A stretch of 64,000 nucleotides of DNA from Exiguobacterium sp. s48 (GCF_018617395.1 NZ_JACSKC010000002.1:124001-188000), one strand, 5' to 3'. Numbered from the stretch's first letter, positions 1-9,210 are shown. Notes: generated from the letters alone by a model not told the origin. A program made the numbers and translations.

Positions 1-1
1 C

Positions 2-889
2 CGCGCGATTCTATCCATCGTTCATGAGCGTGAAGGGGCGCTCGATATCGCAGAATGGTTTCACACCATCTACTATTTACTATCCGTACAGTCGGGACGT
101 GTCGAGGCATATGAGCTCGAGGCGATTTTAAAGCCGTTATATGAACGTGGGAGCAACGTCACGCTCATACTGACCAACTTTAACGAAGACGACCCGATGA
201 GTGTACAAAAAGCGGAGGCGATGGAACAGGTATTGTTACGTGAGCTTCCCATCGAAGAAGAGAATATCATTCGAGTCAATAGCGTCGAAAAGAAGTTACT
301 GACGGGTAAGCGCGTCCCGGTGAGTGGATATGAGACTGTCTGGAGGCGGAATCGGACAAATTTATGGAGAGACATTGAACGCAAGCTTCCTATAAATCTG
401 ACCAACCATTTATTAGAGGAATTGGAGGAATGGCGAGTTCGTAGTGTCGCTTCAGCGGAAACCATTCGTATGCTGACTCCCCAAGTGATGATTAGCTGGA
501 AAGCCCGAAAGATTGAAAAAGATTTAGAAAAAACACTCGAACAGGCTGCCGTGACGACGGAAGAGGCGATGGCAGAAGGGGTACGCCACTATATTCAACT
601 CATGCAACGTTATCCTTTAGTCGGTGAGCAGGCAGACCGATTGTTTAAATCAAGACGTGTCGAACTTGGGTTTGACTATTCATTTGGAAAAACCGTTCGG
701 AAGATGGTACTTGGAATGATTCCTGGGGTACATTTCATCTACTGGGCATTCAAGCGTCGGACGGCAGAGCGAGGAATTAAAAAAGCGATTGAACAGCAAT
801 ACGCATCCGTAAGACAAACGATTGAAGAAGAGATTCGACGTGGTTTTGAGCGCGAGATGCGTCAACTTGGTCGCACGCTCAACTCATAA
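2..889 (+). CDS. GTPase-like protein, 5' end outside window
   Basis: The reading frame is open from base 2, so the gene starts upstream of the window; 295 residues are visible. The visible N-terminal part aligns by eye with the middle of the G domain of the next gene: a hydrophobic strand, a run of polar residues, then a second strand ending in TNFN where the neighbour has TQID (the G4 position). The rest is helical and charged with one hydrophobic segment near VLGMIPGVHFIYWAF, suggesting membrane association. The phosphate-binding loop would lie outside the window. It is followed after 13 bases by a paralogous GTPase and probably forms an operon with it. A GTPase of the YcjX/Era-like group is an inference; the exact role is unknown. 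The Asn in place of the G4 Asp is odd and may mean altered or lost guanine specificity. Confidence 0.6.
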   Translation, partial: RAILSIVHEREGALDIAEWFHTIYYLLSVQSGRVEAYELEAILKPLYERGSNVTLILTNFNEDDPMSVQKAEAMEQVLLRELPIEEENIIRVNSVEKKLLTGKRVPVSGYETVWRRNRTNLWRDIERKLPINLTNHLLEELEEWRVRSVASAETIRMLTPQVMISWKARKIEKDLEKTLEQAAVTTEEAMAEGVRHYIQLMQRYPLVGEQADRLFKSRRVELGFDYSFGKTVRKMVLGMIPGVHFIYWAFKRRTAERGIKKAIEQQYASVRQTIEEEIRRGFEREMRQLGRTLNS

Positions 890-902
890 GGGGGAGACTT
901 GA

Positions 903-2045
903 ATGGAATCGACGAAACGATTTAATTTTAAGGATTATGATGTAAAGGCGGAGCTTGAGCGACTACGTGGCAACGTCAAAAAGCCAAATATCTTGATTGC
1001 AGGGGCGACAGGAGCAGGGAAGAGCTCTGTCGTGAACTATGTGTTTGGACGTGATTTGACGAAAGTGGCAGCCGGGGAACCCGTCACACGAGGTATTCAT
1101 CAATATAAGAGTGATGATATTGCAGTCACCTTATTCGATAGTGAAGGCTATGAAATCGGAAGTGCTAGACAACAACATTACGAAGAAGAAGTCATAGGAT
1201 TCGTGGAAAGAGCATCCCGGCAAGAGGCATCGGAACGAATCCATCTCGTTTGGTATACCATCAATGCTGCAACCAAACGTGTCACGCCACTAGACAAGAC
1301 CCTGATTCGCCGCCTGCGTGAATCAACCGCAGTCGCTGTCTTATTCACACAAATTGACCAGGTTGATTTAGATGAACTGACGGCACTACGAAATGAACTG
1401 AATGGACTCGTTCCCGAAGAGGCCATATTCCAAGTCAGCATTTCTTCGGAAATATTGAACGATGAAGCATTGCGACAATACGTGGATTGGGAACGATTGA
1501 TCGTATGGTCGGTTGAACAACTAGATGCTTCTTTGCAGGAAGGGCTTTTGATGGAGATTCACGCCGAGAGTGAAGCGATGCTCAAGTTAAAGCGTAAGAA
1601 GGCGAATCGAATTATTTCAGGCTATGTGGCCAGCGCGGGGACGGCCGCTGCAGTGCCCCTCCCCTTTGCAGATGCCGTTGCATTGACGCCGATTCAGGTG
1701 ACGATGAGCGTCCATCTGTTTCGCTATTGGGGTGTCAAAGCGAGTGACGATTTACTGAAGACACTCATTGGAAGCACGATTATTCCACAAATCGGTCGTA
1801 CCTTGTCGAAGACGTTACTGTTAAATGTCATGAAATTTTTCCCGGGAGCTAACGCGGCAGCCGGTGTCATCAACGCGACCGTCGCATCAGGAATCACGTG
1901 GGCAATCGGGCTCGCCATTAACGAAATCGCTTATCGGAACGCGCTAGACTCTTCGAAAACGATTGAACAATTGTTAAATCAAGAGTTCGGGTCATTGTTT
2001 GAACAGTTTTTGAAGCAGACTCCGAAGTCGGATCGACCCTCTTAA
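903..2045 (+). CDS. GTPase with C-terminal hydrophobic DUF697-like region
   Basis: 380 residues. The G domain shows a P-loop GATGAGKSS at residues 34-42, a G3-like DSEG at 79-82 and a G4-like TQID at 149-152. The C-terminal third (about 235-345) is Ala/Gly-rich and hydrophobic, with a PLPFADAVALTPIQ stretch typical of DUF697-type tails that associate with membranes. The ATG at 903 follows a GGGGGAG ribosome site. The gene lies 13 bases after a related GTPase gene, so the two products may act together, perhaps as a hetero-oligomer. Known relatives are poorly characterised, and a role in membrane or stress physiology is only a guess. No clear terminator was seen before the next gene. Confidence 0.75.
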   Translation: MESTKRFNFKDYDVKAELERLRGNVKKPNILIAGATGAGKSSVVNYVFGRDLTKVAAGEPVTRGIHQYKSDDIAVTLFDSEGYEIGSARQQHYEEEVIGFVERASRQEASERIHLVWYTINAATKRVTPLDKTLIRRLRESTAVAVLFTQIDQVDLDELTALRNELNGLVPEEAIFQVSISSEILNDEALRQYVDWERLIVWSVEQLDASLQEGLLMEIHAESEAMLKLKRKKANRIISGYVASAGTAAAVPLPFADAVALTPIQVTMSVHLFRYWGVKASDDLLKTLIGSTIIPQIGRTLSKTLLLNVMKFFPGANAAAGVINATVASGITWAIGLAINEIAYRNALDSSKTIEQLLNQEFGSLFEQFLKQTPKSDRPS

Positions 2046-2093
2046 CGTCTCCTGTTTGGTAGACTACAGGTAAGTGTAGAGAGGGGGAGAAAG

Positions 2094-3056
2094 ATGAAAA
2101 AACGAATCTATATTACGCGTCGCTTGCCGGAAGAGGCAGTCGAACCGCTTCGTGATCGATACGATGTGCATATGTGGGAGCATGAGGGGGAAAGTGTGCC
2201 ACGGGAGGTGCTACTAGAGGAAGCGTCATCTGCGCATGCGCTTTGGACGATGCTCAGTGATACGATTGACCGTGACGTGTTTGAGCGTGCCACGCATTTA
2301 GAGGTCGTCTCGAACTTGGCGGTCGGATATAACAATATCGATTTGAACGCAGCGAAAGAGCATGGTGTCATCGTCACGAACACACCGGATGTCTTGACGG
2401 AAACGACCGCAGATTTGACGTTTGGGCTCATGATGATGACGGCACGACGTCTCGGAGAGGCGGAACGTGATTTGCGCGCTGGTGAGTGGAAATCTTGGCT
2501 ACCGATGGGTTACGTTGGGATGGATCTCTATCAAGCAAAATTGGGTATCATCGGGATGGGTCGAATTGGTGAAGCTGTCGCACGTCGGGCACGCGGATTT
2601 GACATGGAAGTTCTATACCATAACCGGACACGACGCCATGAGTCCGAGTCGATGTACGGATTCACTTATGCAGAACTCGATGAACTATTGGCGCAATCTG
2701 ATTTCGTCGTCGTTCTCGCACCGCTCACAGATGAAACGCGTGGTATGCTCGGAGCCGAAGAGTTTGCCAAAATGAAAGAAACCTCGATTTTCATCAATGT
2801 CGCTCGTGGAGAGATCATTGACGAACAAGCCTTGTATGAAGCGCTCGAGGCGAAAAAGATTTGGGGAGCGGGACTCGACGTGTTCACGAAAGAACCGGTC
2901 AACCTTGATCATCCGCTGTTGACGCTTTCGAATGTGACGACGTTGCCTCATATCGGAAGTGCCTCGATTCGAACACGTTTGGCGATGATGGCATTGAACC
3001 GAGATGCTATCACGAATGTGCTCGAAGGGAAAGAACCGAAGAATCGATTGACGTAA
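2094..3056 (+). CDS. D-2-hydroxyacid dehydrogenase (glyoxylate/hydroxypyruvate reductase type)
   Basis: 320 residues, the usual length for this family. The Rossmann nucleotide-binding motif GIIGMGRIGEAVARRA is in the middle. The catalytic Arg lies in NVARGEIID, and the catalytic His in TTLPHIGSAS near the C-terminus. The family reduces 2-oxo acids such as glyoxylate or hydroxypyruvate with NAD(P)H in the cytosol; substrate cannot be fixed from sequence. The ATG at 2094 has a good AGGGGGAG site. It is monocistronic, ending in a strong bidirectional hairpin. Confidence 0.88.
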   Translation: MKKRIYITRRLPEEAVEPLRDRYDVHMWEHEGESVPREVLLEEASSAHALWTMLSDTIDRDVFERATHLEVVSNLAVGYNNIDLNAAKEHGVIVTNTPDVLTETTADLTFGLMMMTARRLGEAERDLRAGEWKSWLPMGYVGMDLYQAKLGIIGMGRIGEAVARRARGFDMEVLYHNRTRRHESESMYGFTYAELDELLAQSDFVVVLAPLTDETRGMLGAEEFAKMKETSIFINVARGEIIDEQALYEALEAKKIWGAGLDVFTKEPVNLDHPLLTLSNVTTLPHIGSASIRTRLAMMALNRDAITNVLEGKEPKNRLT

Positions 3057-3057
3057 C

Positions 3058-3090
3058 AAGAGCCTGACGCATGGCGTCAGGCTCTTCTTC
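3058..3090. terminator. Bidirectional intrinsic terminator
   Basis: A perfect GC-rich inverted repeat (AAGAGCCTGACGC ... GCGTCAGGCTCTT) with a three-base loop lies between the convergent dehydrogenase and stress-protein genes. It has short T-rich tails on both sides. Confidence 0.85.
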
Positions 3091-3091
3091 A

Positions 3092-3697
3092 TTAGAAGCG
3101 TCGGATATTGTCTGGGTCTTCGACATCGTTACGATACGCGCGATCGTCGAGTCCCCGTAGTTTTTCCTCACGGTCTGCTCTCTTCGTTTCTTCATCTAGC
3201 TTGTCTTGTTCCGGATCCACAGGGTGACTCGGGTCGACGGTCTGGGCCTCATGGTAAGGTTTTGAGTCGATTTCTAACCCGTCATCTGTGTGACTACCGA
3301 GATGGGTGGACGATGCGTCTTGATACGGTTTCGCATCAACCGTCACACCTTCATGATGACGACGTTCGAAATCTTCGTCCACGTAAACGAGAATTTTCCC
3401 GGCTTCCACATCGTCATAGTGGCGCTTCACTTCATCATCGCTAAGTCCCATGTTACGTAGACCGGCATAAACGTCCTCATGACCACTCAGGAAAGCACGG
3501 ACCTTATCGAACCAACTCGCATGGTGGGTCGCTTCCGTATGGACATCGGTATCACGTCTTAAAATAGAGACGTTGTCTTCATGTTTCGTGACGACATAAA
3601 TATGTGAATCCTCATAGCCTTTGGCGCGCAATTCTTCAATCTTGCCGATTGCTGCATCCTGTGTCTCATGCATACTGATGAATCGTTTCTCATTCAT
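3092..3697 (-). CDS. General stress protein with YflT domain
   Basis: 201 residues. The first 110 or so form the YflT/GS17M-type domain: a beta strand ending in a small acidic turn, the segment YEDSHIYVVTKHEDNVSILRR, then an alpha-helical part and NMGLSDDEVKRHYDDVEAGKILVYVD. The C-terminal 90 residues are polar, charged and repetitive (paired 'AKPYQDA' and 'SKPYHEA' segments) and look disordered. The family belongs to the general stress regulon in Bacillus; its biochemistry is unknown. It has a strong AAGGAGG site and follows a paralogue by 12 bases, so both are probably co-transcribed from the sigma-B-like promoter at 4278-4303. Confidence 0.82.
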   Translation of the reverse strand: MNEKRFISMHETQDAAIGKIEELRAKGYEDSHIYVVTKHEDNVSILRRDTDVHTEATHHASWFDKVRAFLSGHEDVYAGLRNMGLSDDEVKRHYDDVEAGKILVYVDEDFERRHHEGVTVDAKPYQDASSTHLGSHTDDGLEIDSKPYHEAQTVDPSHPVDPEQDKLDEETKRADREEKLRGLDDRAYRNDVEDPDNIRRF

Positions 3698-3709
3698 AGT
3701 CGTTCCTCC

Positions 3710-4225
3710 TTATAATCGTCGGTGGTCTTCTAAGCCAGAATGACCGCGTACAATCGGGTCATCTTTCGTACCTCGTGGATTCTCGTCATGGTCGTTGAAC
3801 GGTTTTGCATCAAAGGCGATCCCGTCCGCTTTTTCCCCTTTATCATGGTCGAGCTCACTGTCTTTTTTATACATGTTCGGGTAGCGGTCGTATGAGTGTC
3901 GATCGATGTAGAGTAAAATTTGCCCTTCATCAATGGCGTTATAATATTGCTCTGCCTCTGCATCGTTCAGTCCCATATTACGAAGTTCGTCTCGTATCCG
4001 GTCACTCCCATGTAGAAAGGCTTTGACACGGTCGAGTAAATTGACGTCGCGGATACCGGATTCGGCATTCACATCTGTATGGTCACGTAATGCAGAAATT
4101 TCCCCGTCCCGCTTGGCGACGACATGCATATTTTTTTCGGCTTCCCCTGCAGCCTTCAATTCTTCGACTTTGTGCATGACTTCCGGTTCGGTCTGAAACA
4201 GGCCAATCATTTTTCGATCTGACAT
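3710..4225 (-). CDS. General stress protein with YflT domain (paralogue)
   Basis: 171 residues, clearly paralogous to the next gene downstream: both have the strand 'MHVVAKRDGEISALRDHTDVN', the helical hinge with NMGLNDAEAEQYYNAIDEGQILLYID, and a polar C-terminal tail containing an 'FDAKPFND' unit. This is the YflT/general stress protein 17M domain. The ATG at 4225 has an AAGGGGGAA site. It is the first gene of a two-gene stress operon behind a sigma-B-like promoter. Function beyond stress induction is unknown for the family. Confidence 0.82.
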   Translation of the reverse strand: MSDRKMIGLFQTEPEVMHKVEELKAAGEAEKNMHVVAKRDGEISALRDHTDVNAESGIRDVNLLDRVKAFLHGSDRIRDELRNMGLNDAEAEQYYNAIDEGQILLYIDRHSYDRYPNMYKKDSELDHDKGEKADGIAFDAKPFNDHDENPRGTKDDPIVRGHSGLEDHRRL

Positions 4226-4277
4226 CGAATTCCCCCTTTAGAATTTCCAATCTAAAACAAGCGTCACAATAGGAGTA

Positions 4278-4303
4278 ATTTCCGTTCTTACCATAATCGA
4301 AAC
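4278..4303 (-). promoter_or_regulatory. Candidate sigma-B promoter for the YflT pair
   Basis: On the minus strand GTTTCG, 14 bases, then GGAAAT resembles the sigma-B consensus GTTTAA-N12-15-GGGWAW. It lies about 50 bases upstream of the first YflT gene, just past the terminator of the preceding gene. The match is imperfect, but the stress-protein context supports it. Confidence 0.45.
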
Positions 4304-4333
4304 AAAAAACGCCATCTCCGCTGAGGAGTGGCG
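4303..4333 (-). terminator. Intrinsic terminator of the membrane-protein gene
   Basis: On the minus strand a hairpin CGCCACTCC ... GGAGATGGCG is followed by TTTTTTG, directly after the stop of the membrane-protein gene. Confidence 0.8.
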
Positions 4334-4336
4334 CGA

Positions 4337-5239
4337 TTAATAATAAAGCATCAGTGTATCGTCTCCGAGTGAACACCGTGTGCTCTTCCAGACATATTCG
4401 AGTAGCGTCCAAATCGCCATAAAACCACTGATTGTCAGTAAAATGAGCGCGTAAAGTGGCGTCAATTGAATAACGAATGACCAACCAAGTGTCATCAAGA
4501 GTGGCTGAATCCAAAAGATGGACGAGATGTAGACGACGACGATGAGTAAGGCGAACACGATTCGTCGTCCGAGCGTCTGAATGTGGTGGCGAAAGCGAGT
4601 CAATAAACCGAAGATGGCGCCTGTTACGAGGACGGGCAACAGGAAGGCTAAATAGTCGACCGGATATGTCGACATCGGAGCACTGAATAGACGTCCACTA
4701 AAGATATCATCGATGACGAGTAGTAAGTTGGCATAAGCGAACGCTAAAATCATTCCGAGCAACCAGCCGAAACGGTTCCAAATCCTGCGCGATGACTTGA
4801 GCGCTTGAATTTTTGTGTAGGCGAGGAAGGCGAGGTCACGTACCTCGATTTCTTTTAACGACAACTTCGCTTCATCCAATTGATTGACAGCCCAATCAAA
4901 GTCTCGGTTGGCTTGCACCTTTTCATGTGGTTTTAATTCATCCGAGGCATCAATCAACACGTGATAGCGTCGACGATATTCTTCATTTGTCTCCGGTTGC
5001 TCAATGAGAAAACGGGCGTATTCTTGAGGGTCTTGATTTAAAAGACTATCTAAAGACTGACCGCTTTTCTCTGCGTGTCGGATGTATCCAGCGAGTGCCA
5101 GTAGATGGCGGTCTGCCTCTGCCTCATTTCCAAGGAGTTCAATCAAACGCTGACGTACGGCATTAAAAAACTGTTGAACGTTCGGGTCGTGAATCATATT
5201 CGGTTCCAGGGAGATTCCTCTCCTTTCTTGGTTTGTCAT
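4337..5239 (-). CDS. Membrane protein of unknown function
   Basis: About 300 residues. The N-terminal half (to about residue 150) is soluble, acidic and helical; the C-terminal half has four or five membrane spans, beginning near NRFGWLLGMILAFAYANLLLV. I do not recognise a named family. The start is uncertain. The ATG at 5239 lacks a good ribosome site, while a strong AAAGGAGAGG (about 5217-5226) sits seven bases upstream of an in-frame CTG at 5207-5209, which would shorten the protein by ten residues. The gene begins 3-30 bases after the methylglyoxal synthase stop, so the two are probably one operon. It ends in its own terminator. Confidence 0.65.
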   Translation of the reverse strand: MTNQERRGISLEPNMIHDPNVQQFFNAVRQRLIELLGNEAEADRHLLALAGYIRHAEKSGQSLDSLLNQDPQEYARFLIEQPETNEEYRRRYHVLIDASDELKPHEKVQANRDFDWAVNQLDEAKLSLKEIEVRDLAFLAYTKIQALKSSRRIWNRFGWLLGMILAFAYANLLLVIDDIFSGRLFSAPMSTYPVDYLAFLLPVLVTGAIFGLLTRFRHHIQTLGRRIVFALLIVVVYISSIFWIQPLLMTLGWSFVIQLTPLYALILLTISGFMAIWTLLEYVWKSTRCSLGDDTLMLYY

Positions 5240-5241
5240 AA

Positions 5242-5655
5242 TCAAGCAGGGGGTTCGTCATTATGGGAAAGTTTTAGTGACTCAAAGTCACCTTGCTCGA
5301 TGCTTCGAATCAAAATCTCGCTCCCTCCCATGTTTGTCGAGAGCGGGATGGAATACACGTCACAAAGCCGCATCAATGCGCTCACATCCGGTTCATGAGG
5401 TTGGGCAGTCAATGGGTCGCGGAAGAAAATAATCATATCCATTTCACCGCGAGCGACGGCCGCTCCAATCTCTTGATCTCCACCGAGTGGTCCTGAGCGA
5501 AAGCAATGAACAGGCAACCCGGTTGCTTCTGAAATTCGTTTTCCCGTCGTGCCCGTTGCGAATAGCTGATGCTTTTCTAGAATATGCGTATACGTTTTAA
5601 TTAGCACAATCAAATCATCTTTCTTTTTGTCATGAGCCACTAAAGCGATATTCAT
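5242..5655 (-). CDS. mgsA: Methylglyoxal synthase
   Basis: 137 residues, the normal length. The enzyme converts dihydroxyacetone phosphate to methylglyoxal and phosphate, a bypass of lower glycolysis when phosphate is short. Visible family motifs: N-terminal [12 protein letters not shown], the phosphate-binding [21 protein letters not shown] with the catalytic Asp region, and [14 protein letters not shown]. The ATG at 5655 is chosen because it follows AGGAGG at the right spacing; the upstream in-frame start has no ribosome site. The gene order mgsA then membrane protein is on the minus strand. Confidence 0.93.
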   Translation of the reverse strand: MNIALVAHDKKKDDLIVLIKTYTHILEKHQLFATGTTGKRISEATGLPVHCFRSGPLGGDQEIGAAVARGEMDMIIFFRDPLTAQPHEPDVSALMRLCDVYSIPLSTNMGGSEILIRSIEQGDFESLKLSHNDEPPA

Positions 5656-5790
5656 AGCGATTCCTCCTATTTTGACTTCTCTTGTTATTCGTATCATATC
5701 TCGCGTCGTTTGACACGATTTCTCTCTTAACTTACGTACCCAATTCCAGCGAATCGTAATAATGATTCAGAAAGAGTTATTTTCAATCAT

Positions 5791-5816
5791 GTTTGATGGT
5801 TTTGAAATATAGGTAT
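5791..5816 (+). promoter_or_regulatory. Candidate sigma-B promoter for the mechanosensitive channel gene
   Basis: GTTTGA, 14 bases, then AGGTAT. This is a close match to the sigma-B consensus GTTTAA-N12-15-GGGWAW and sits about 60 bases upstream of the channel start. Confidence 0.55.
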
Positions 5817-5875
5817 GTAATGAATAACACTGTAAGTTGAATTCATAATTTAATTCGGTAAAGGGGGAAAGTTGG

Positions 5876-7627
5876 ATGAACAATACGACATATAACTTCA
5901 ATTCGTTCATGTCATGGCTACCAGATCTTTTGTTGGCAATTGTCATTCTCGTAGTCGGTTATATTTTGGCAAAAGTATTGGAAAACGTGACGCGAAAAGC
6001 ATTGAAGAAGGCACGACTCGATGAGCGGGCCGGTATCAAAAAGGATGGGGAAAAAGGAGAAAAATGGACGCCCGAACGCATTATTGGAAAAGTGGTGTTC
6101 TTCGGGGTGTTACTCCTCGCATTCCTAATCATCTTTGAATTTATGAACGTTCCTGCAATCACAGAGCCGTTCAGTCAGATTTATGAAGGATTCTCCGGAT
6201 TGATTATCGGTGTGATCAAAGCAGGCTTGATTTTACTCGTTGCTTGGGTCATCGCTACCCTTTTGAAAAAAGGGATTCAAATGGCGGGACATCGCTTAAA
6301 TTTAAGCAAATTGATGGAGAAGACAGGTCAAGAATCGACAAGTGTCAACCAAACGAAATGGGTTGATACGGTCGCGAACATCGTCTTCTATCTCGTTCTC
6401 TTATTGGCGTTACCTGCTGTACTTGATGCACTCGGGCTTCGTGGGGTCAGTGGACCATTCGAAGACTTGTTGAACAGCTTCCTCGGATTCATTCCGAAAC
6501 TTGTCGCAGCAGCTCTTATTTTTGCAATCGGTTATGTCGTCGCGAAGATTGTCCGCGACATTTTGACGAAGTTCCTCGAAGCAGCAGGGCTAGATCGCTT
6601 GGCAGAGCGATTCCATCTGTCTGATTATGTGAAAGGATCAAGTCTTGCGAAGGCGATCGGTACAATCGTCTTCATCTTCATCATGATTCCGGTCACGATT
6701 TCAGCTCTTGAGGCGCTCGATATTCGAGGCATCTCGGAACCGGCCATTGCGATGCTCAATGATGTACTGGTCATGATTCCAGACATTCTCGTTGCAATCG
6801 TACTCGTCCTCGTAGGGGTGTTCGTCGCAAGATGGTTGAAAGGTGTCGTCGTATCGCTCCTTGAGAACCTAGGTGTCAATTCGTTGGCTCAAAAAATGGG
6901 CTTCGGGGAACGTGCGTCTTCGATGTCAATCGCCCAAGTGGTCGGTGTCATTGTACAAGTCATCGTGATCTTGCTCTTCGTATCCGAAGCACTTCAGGTC
7001 GCGAATCTCGAATTTATGGCGTCCCTGGCGACAGCCATCTTTGCTTACTTGCCAATGGTCATTGCGGCACTCATCATCTTGGCAGTTGGCTTCTGGTTAG
7101 CCAACATGGCCGAACGCTTGGTTGGTAGTGTCCTTGTCGATGGAGCAGGACAACCTAGTGCGCTTCGCTACGTAGCGAAATATGCGATTCTCGGACTCGT
7201 CTTCTTCATGGCTATCAGTCAGCTCGGCATCGCACCGATGATTGTCAATACAGCATTCCTTCTTATTCTTGGAGCCGTCGCCCTCGCCTTCGGTCTTGCC
7301 TTTGGTCTTGGTGGTCGTGAGACGGCAGCGCGCTACTTGAAAAAGGCAGAGCAACGCATTGACGACACAGAAGTGTCAAAAGAAGGGCTCGAGCAGGAAA
7401 AAGAACAGATGAGCCGCGAAGCGGAAGCTGCGAAACAACAAGCGAAACAAGGTATGGAACAATCGAAACAAGAAGCGGAACAATCGAAGCATGAGATGAA
7501 GCGAGATGTTCAAAATCCGACGGTTGATCATGTGGAGGGACCAGAACCGAATCCATTCCACGAGAACATCACTCCGGATCAGGACAATCGATCACTTGAT
7601 GATAACGATGGTCCGTTACGCCCATAA
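5876..7627 (+). CDS. Mechanosensitive-channel-like protein with repeated TM helices
   Basis: 583 residues. The membrane part is built from at least five copies of a 'conserved TM helix' unit, each with a PDLL/PKLV-type start, a hydrophobic stretch and a G-Y/F-x-x-A-K/R end (for example near residues 15-40, 205-230, 300-325 and 390-415). A final AFGLAFGLGGRETAARYL resembles the gate region of MscS-type channels. The C-terminal 90 residues are a Gln/Glu/Lys-rich helix, probably a coiled coil, plus an acidic tail. It probably releases osmotic stress at the cytoplasmic membrane; the repeated architecture is known in Bacillales. The ATG at 5876 follows AAGGGGGAAAG. A sigma-B-like promoter upstream fits a stress role. 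Confidence 0.8.
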   Translation: MNNTTYNFNSFMSWLPDLLLAIVILVVGYILAKVLENVTRKALKKARLDERAGIKKDGEKGEKWTPERIIGKVVFFGVLLLAFLIIFEFMNVPAITEPFSQIYEGFSGLIIGVIKAGLILLVAWVIATLLKKGIQMAGHRLNLSKLMEKTGQESTSVNQTKWVDTVANIVFYLVLLLALPAVLDALGLRGVSGPFEDLLNSFLGFIPKLVAAALIFAIGYVVAKIVRDILTKFLEAAGLDRLAERFHLSDYVKGSSLAKAIGTIVFIFIMIPVTISALEALDIRGISEPAIAMLNDVLVMIPDILVAIVLVLVGVFVARWLKGVVVSLLENLGVNSLAQKMGFGERASSMSIAQVVGVIVQVIVILLFVSEALQVANLEFMASLATAIFAYLPMVIAALIILAVGFWLANMAERLVGSVLVDGAGQPSALRYVAKYAILGLVFFMAISQLGIAPMIVNTAFLLILGAVALAFGLAFGLGGRETAARYLKKAEQRIDDTEVSKEGLEQEKEQMSREAEAAKQQAKQGMEQSKQEAEQSKHEMKRDVQNPTVDHVEGPEPNPFHENITPDQDNRSLDDNDGPLRP

Positions 7628-7636
7628 GTGATTCTT

Positions 7637-7669
7637 AAACGGATCTCCCACAAGGAGATCCGTTTTTTT
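7637..7669 (+). terminator. Intrinsic terminator
   Basis: Perfect 10-bp stem ACGGATCTCC / GGAGATCCGT with a five-base loop and a run of seven T. Confidence 0.9.
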
Positions 7670-7730
7670 ATGTTCAACTCGGACGTCAGTTTGGTCGATA
7701 GTAAAAGAAAAGAGTGTAGGGGTGAGGGAA

Positions 7731-9209
7731 GTGTTTGAACGTTTTCAACGGACGCTCGTGATTAACTATATCATCGGCTCAGGATTAGCCGTCTTTGGAG
7801 TGGGTGGTGTCTTTATTTTTCAGACGCTTGACCTTTCCATTCGAGAGATTTTACTACTGTTAGGCATCATGTTGGGGTCGGGAATGATTATGATTTCTTC
7901 AGAACTGCTCTTATACCATCGCCATATTCGACCGATACGACAGCTTTTTATGACTGAGTCCCCATCGATTGACGAATTGACGTCGGCATTCGAACAAGCG
8001 AGTCGATTTCCTATTTTGACGATGCAACGGATTTTAGGTCCACATTTGTTTGGATTATCCATCCCGTCAATTGGTTTGACGACCGTCTGTATTTATAATG
8101 GCTGGATTGATTTACCGTATCGTTTGATTGGTCTCGCTGCCATTGGCGCCGTCATGATTGCGGTGTTACATGCCTTGATTGAGTACTTTTTGACAGTACG
8201 TTCGGTTGAGCCGTTACTTATATACATGAAAGAAAGGCACTTCGAACTGTATCATCAGCCTATCCATGCAACATATCGGTCATTCAGTGTCCGAACTAAA
8301 TTATTGATCAGCATGCTCATTACGGGTGTCTTTCCCATCATGTTGTTCATGTTAGCATCAAGTGTGCAATTGTCGACTTCGAATCGGACGGATACGTATT
8401 GGAATTGGGCGTTCGTGATTCTTGTCATTATCGTCGGGATTGCGGTGCTATGCAGTTTCTTGCTCTATGACAATATCAAACGTCCGATTGGTCTCTTGAC
8501 GTCAGGAATCGAACAGATGGAATCAGGACAACTCCAAAAAATCGAAAATCCCTATTTAGATGAGTTCGCTCAATTGATCGGGGGCTTCAACCAAATGGTC
8601 GAGACGGTGAACGCTCGGGAACAAGAGAATGCGCAACTTTTAGACAGCCTTTTCATTTTATTTGCGGCAACCCTCGATGCACGTGACCCATACACGGCCG
8701 GTCATTCAGAACGTGTGGCGATGTACTCGGTTGAACTAGCACGTGCTATTGGCTTACCTCATGCACAAGTTGATTTACTCAACAAATCGGCACTTCTTCA
8801 CGATATCGGAAAAATTGGGATACGAGATGATGTGTTGTTGAAGGAAGGGAAGTTGACAGATGAAGAGTTTGCGAAAATTCAGGAACATCCGACGATTGGC
8901 ATTCATATACTGAGTCAAATTCATTTACCGGCATCCCTTCAACCGATTTTAGCAGGGGTTCGGTCGCATCATGAACGGATTGATGGGAAAGGATATCCGG
9001 ATCGTTTAAGTGAGGTCGATATTCCGTTATTCGGAAGAATCATGGCCATTGCCGATGCGTATGACGCCATGACGTCTGATCGACCTTATCGCTCTGGAAT
9101 GCCGATGGCAAAGGCGCTTTCTATTTTAGAGAACGGTCGTGGAACGCAATGGGATGCCGAATTTGTAGACGTATTCATCCGACTTCGCCGTCAGGACATA
9201 TCGGCATAA
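7731..9209 (+). CDS. HAMP and HD-GYP domain signalling protein (putative c-di-GMP phosphodiesterase)
   Basis: About 492 residues from the GTG at 7731, which is preceded by AGGGGTGAGG; a GTG at 7722 would add three residues but has no ribosome site. The N-terminal 250 residues hold about six membrane spans in two blocks, followed by a HAMP-like segment (IKRPIGLLTSGIEQMESG). The HD-GYP domain has HSERVAMYS, the metal-binding HDIGKIGIRD and the HHERIDGKGYP signature, all intact. The family hydrolyses cyclic di-GMP or related signals. No GGDEF partner is in the window. Single-gene unit ending in a bidirectional terminator. Confidence 0.87.
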   Translation: MFERFQRTLVINYIIGSGLAVFGVGGVFIFQTLDLSIREILLLLGIMLGSGMIMISSELLLYHRHIRPIRQLFMTESPSIDELTSAFEQASRFPILTMQRILGPHLFGLSIPSIGLTTVCIYNGWIDLPYRLIGLAAIGAVMIAVLHALIEYFLTVRSVEPLLIYMKERHFELYHQPIHATYRSFSVRTKLLISMLITGVFPIMLFMLASSVQLSTSNRTDTYWNWAFVILVIIVGIAVLCSFLLYDNIKRPIGLLTSGIEQMESGQLQKIENPYLDEFAQLIGGFNQMVETVNAREQENAQLLDSLFILFAATLDARDPYTAGHSERVAMYSVELARAIGLPHAQVDLLNKSALLHDIGKIGIRDDVLLKEGKLTDEEFAKIQEHPTIGIHILSQIHLPASLQPILAGVRSHHERIDGKGYPDRLSEVDIPLFGRIMAIADAYDAMTSDRPYRSGMPMAKALSILENGRGTQWDAEFVDVFIRLRRQDISA

Positions 9210-9210
9210 A

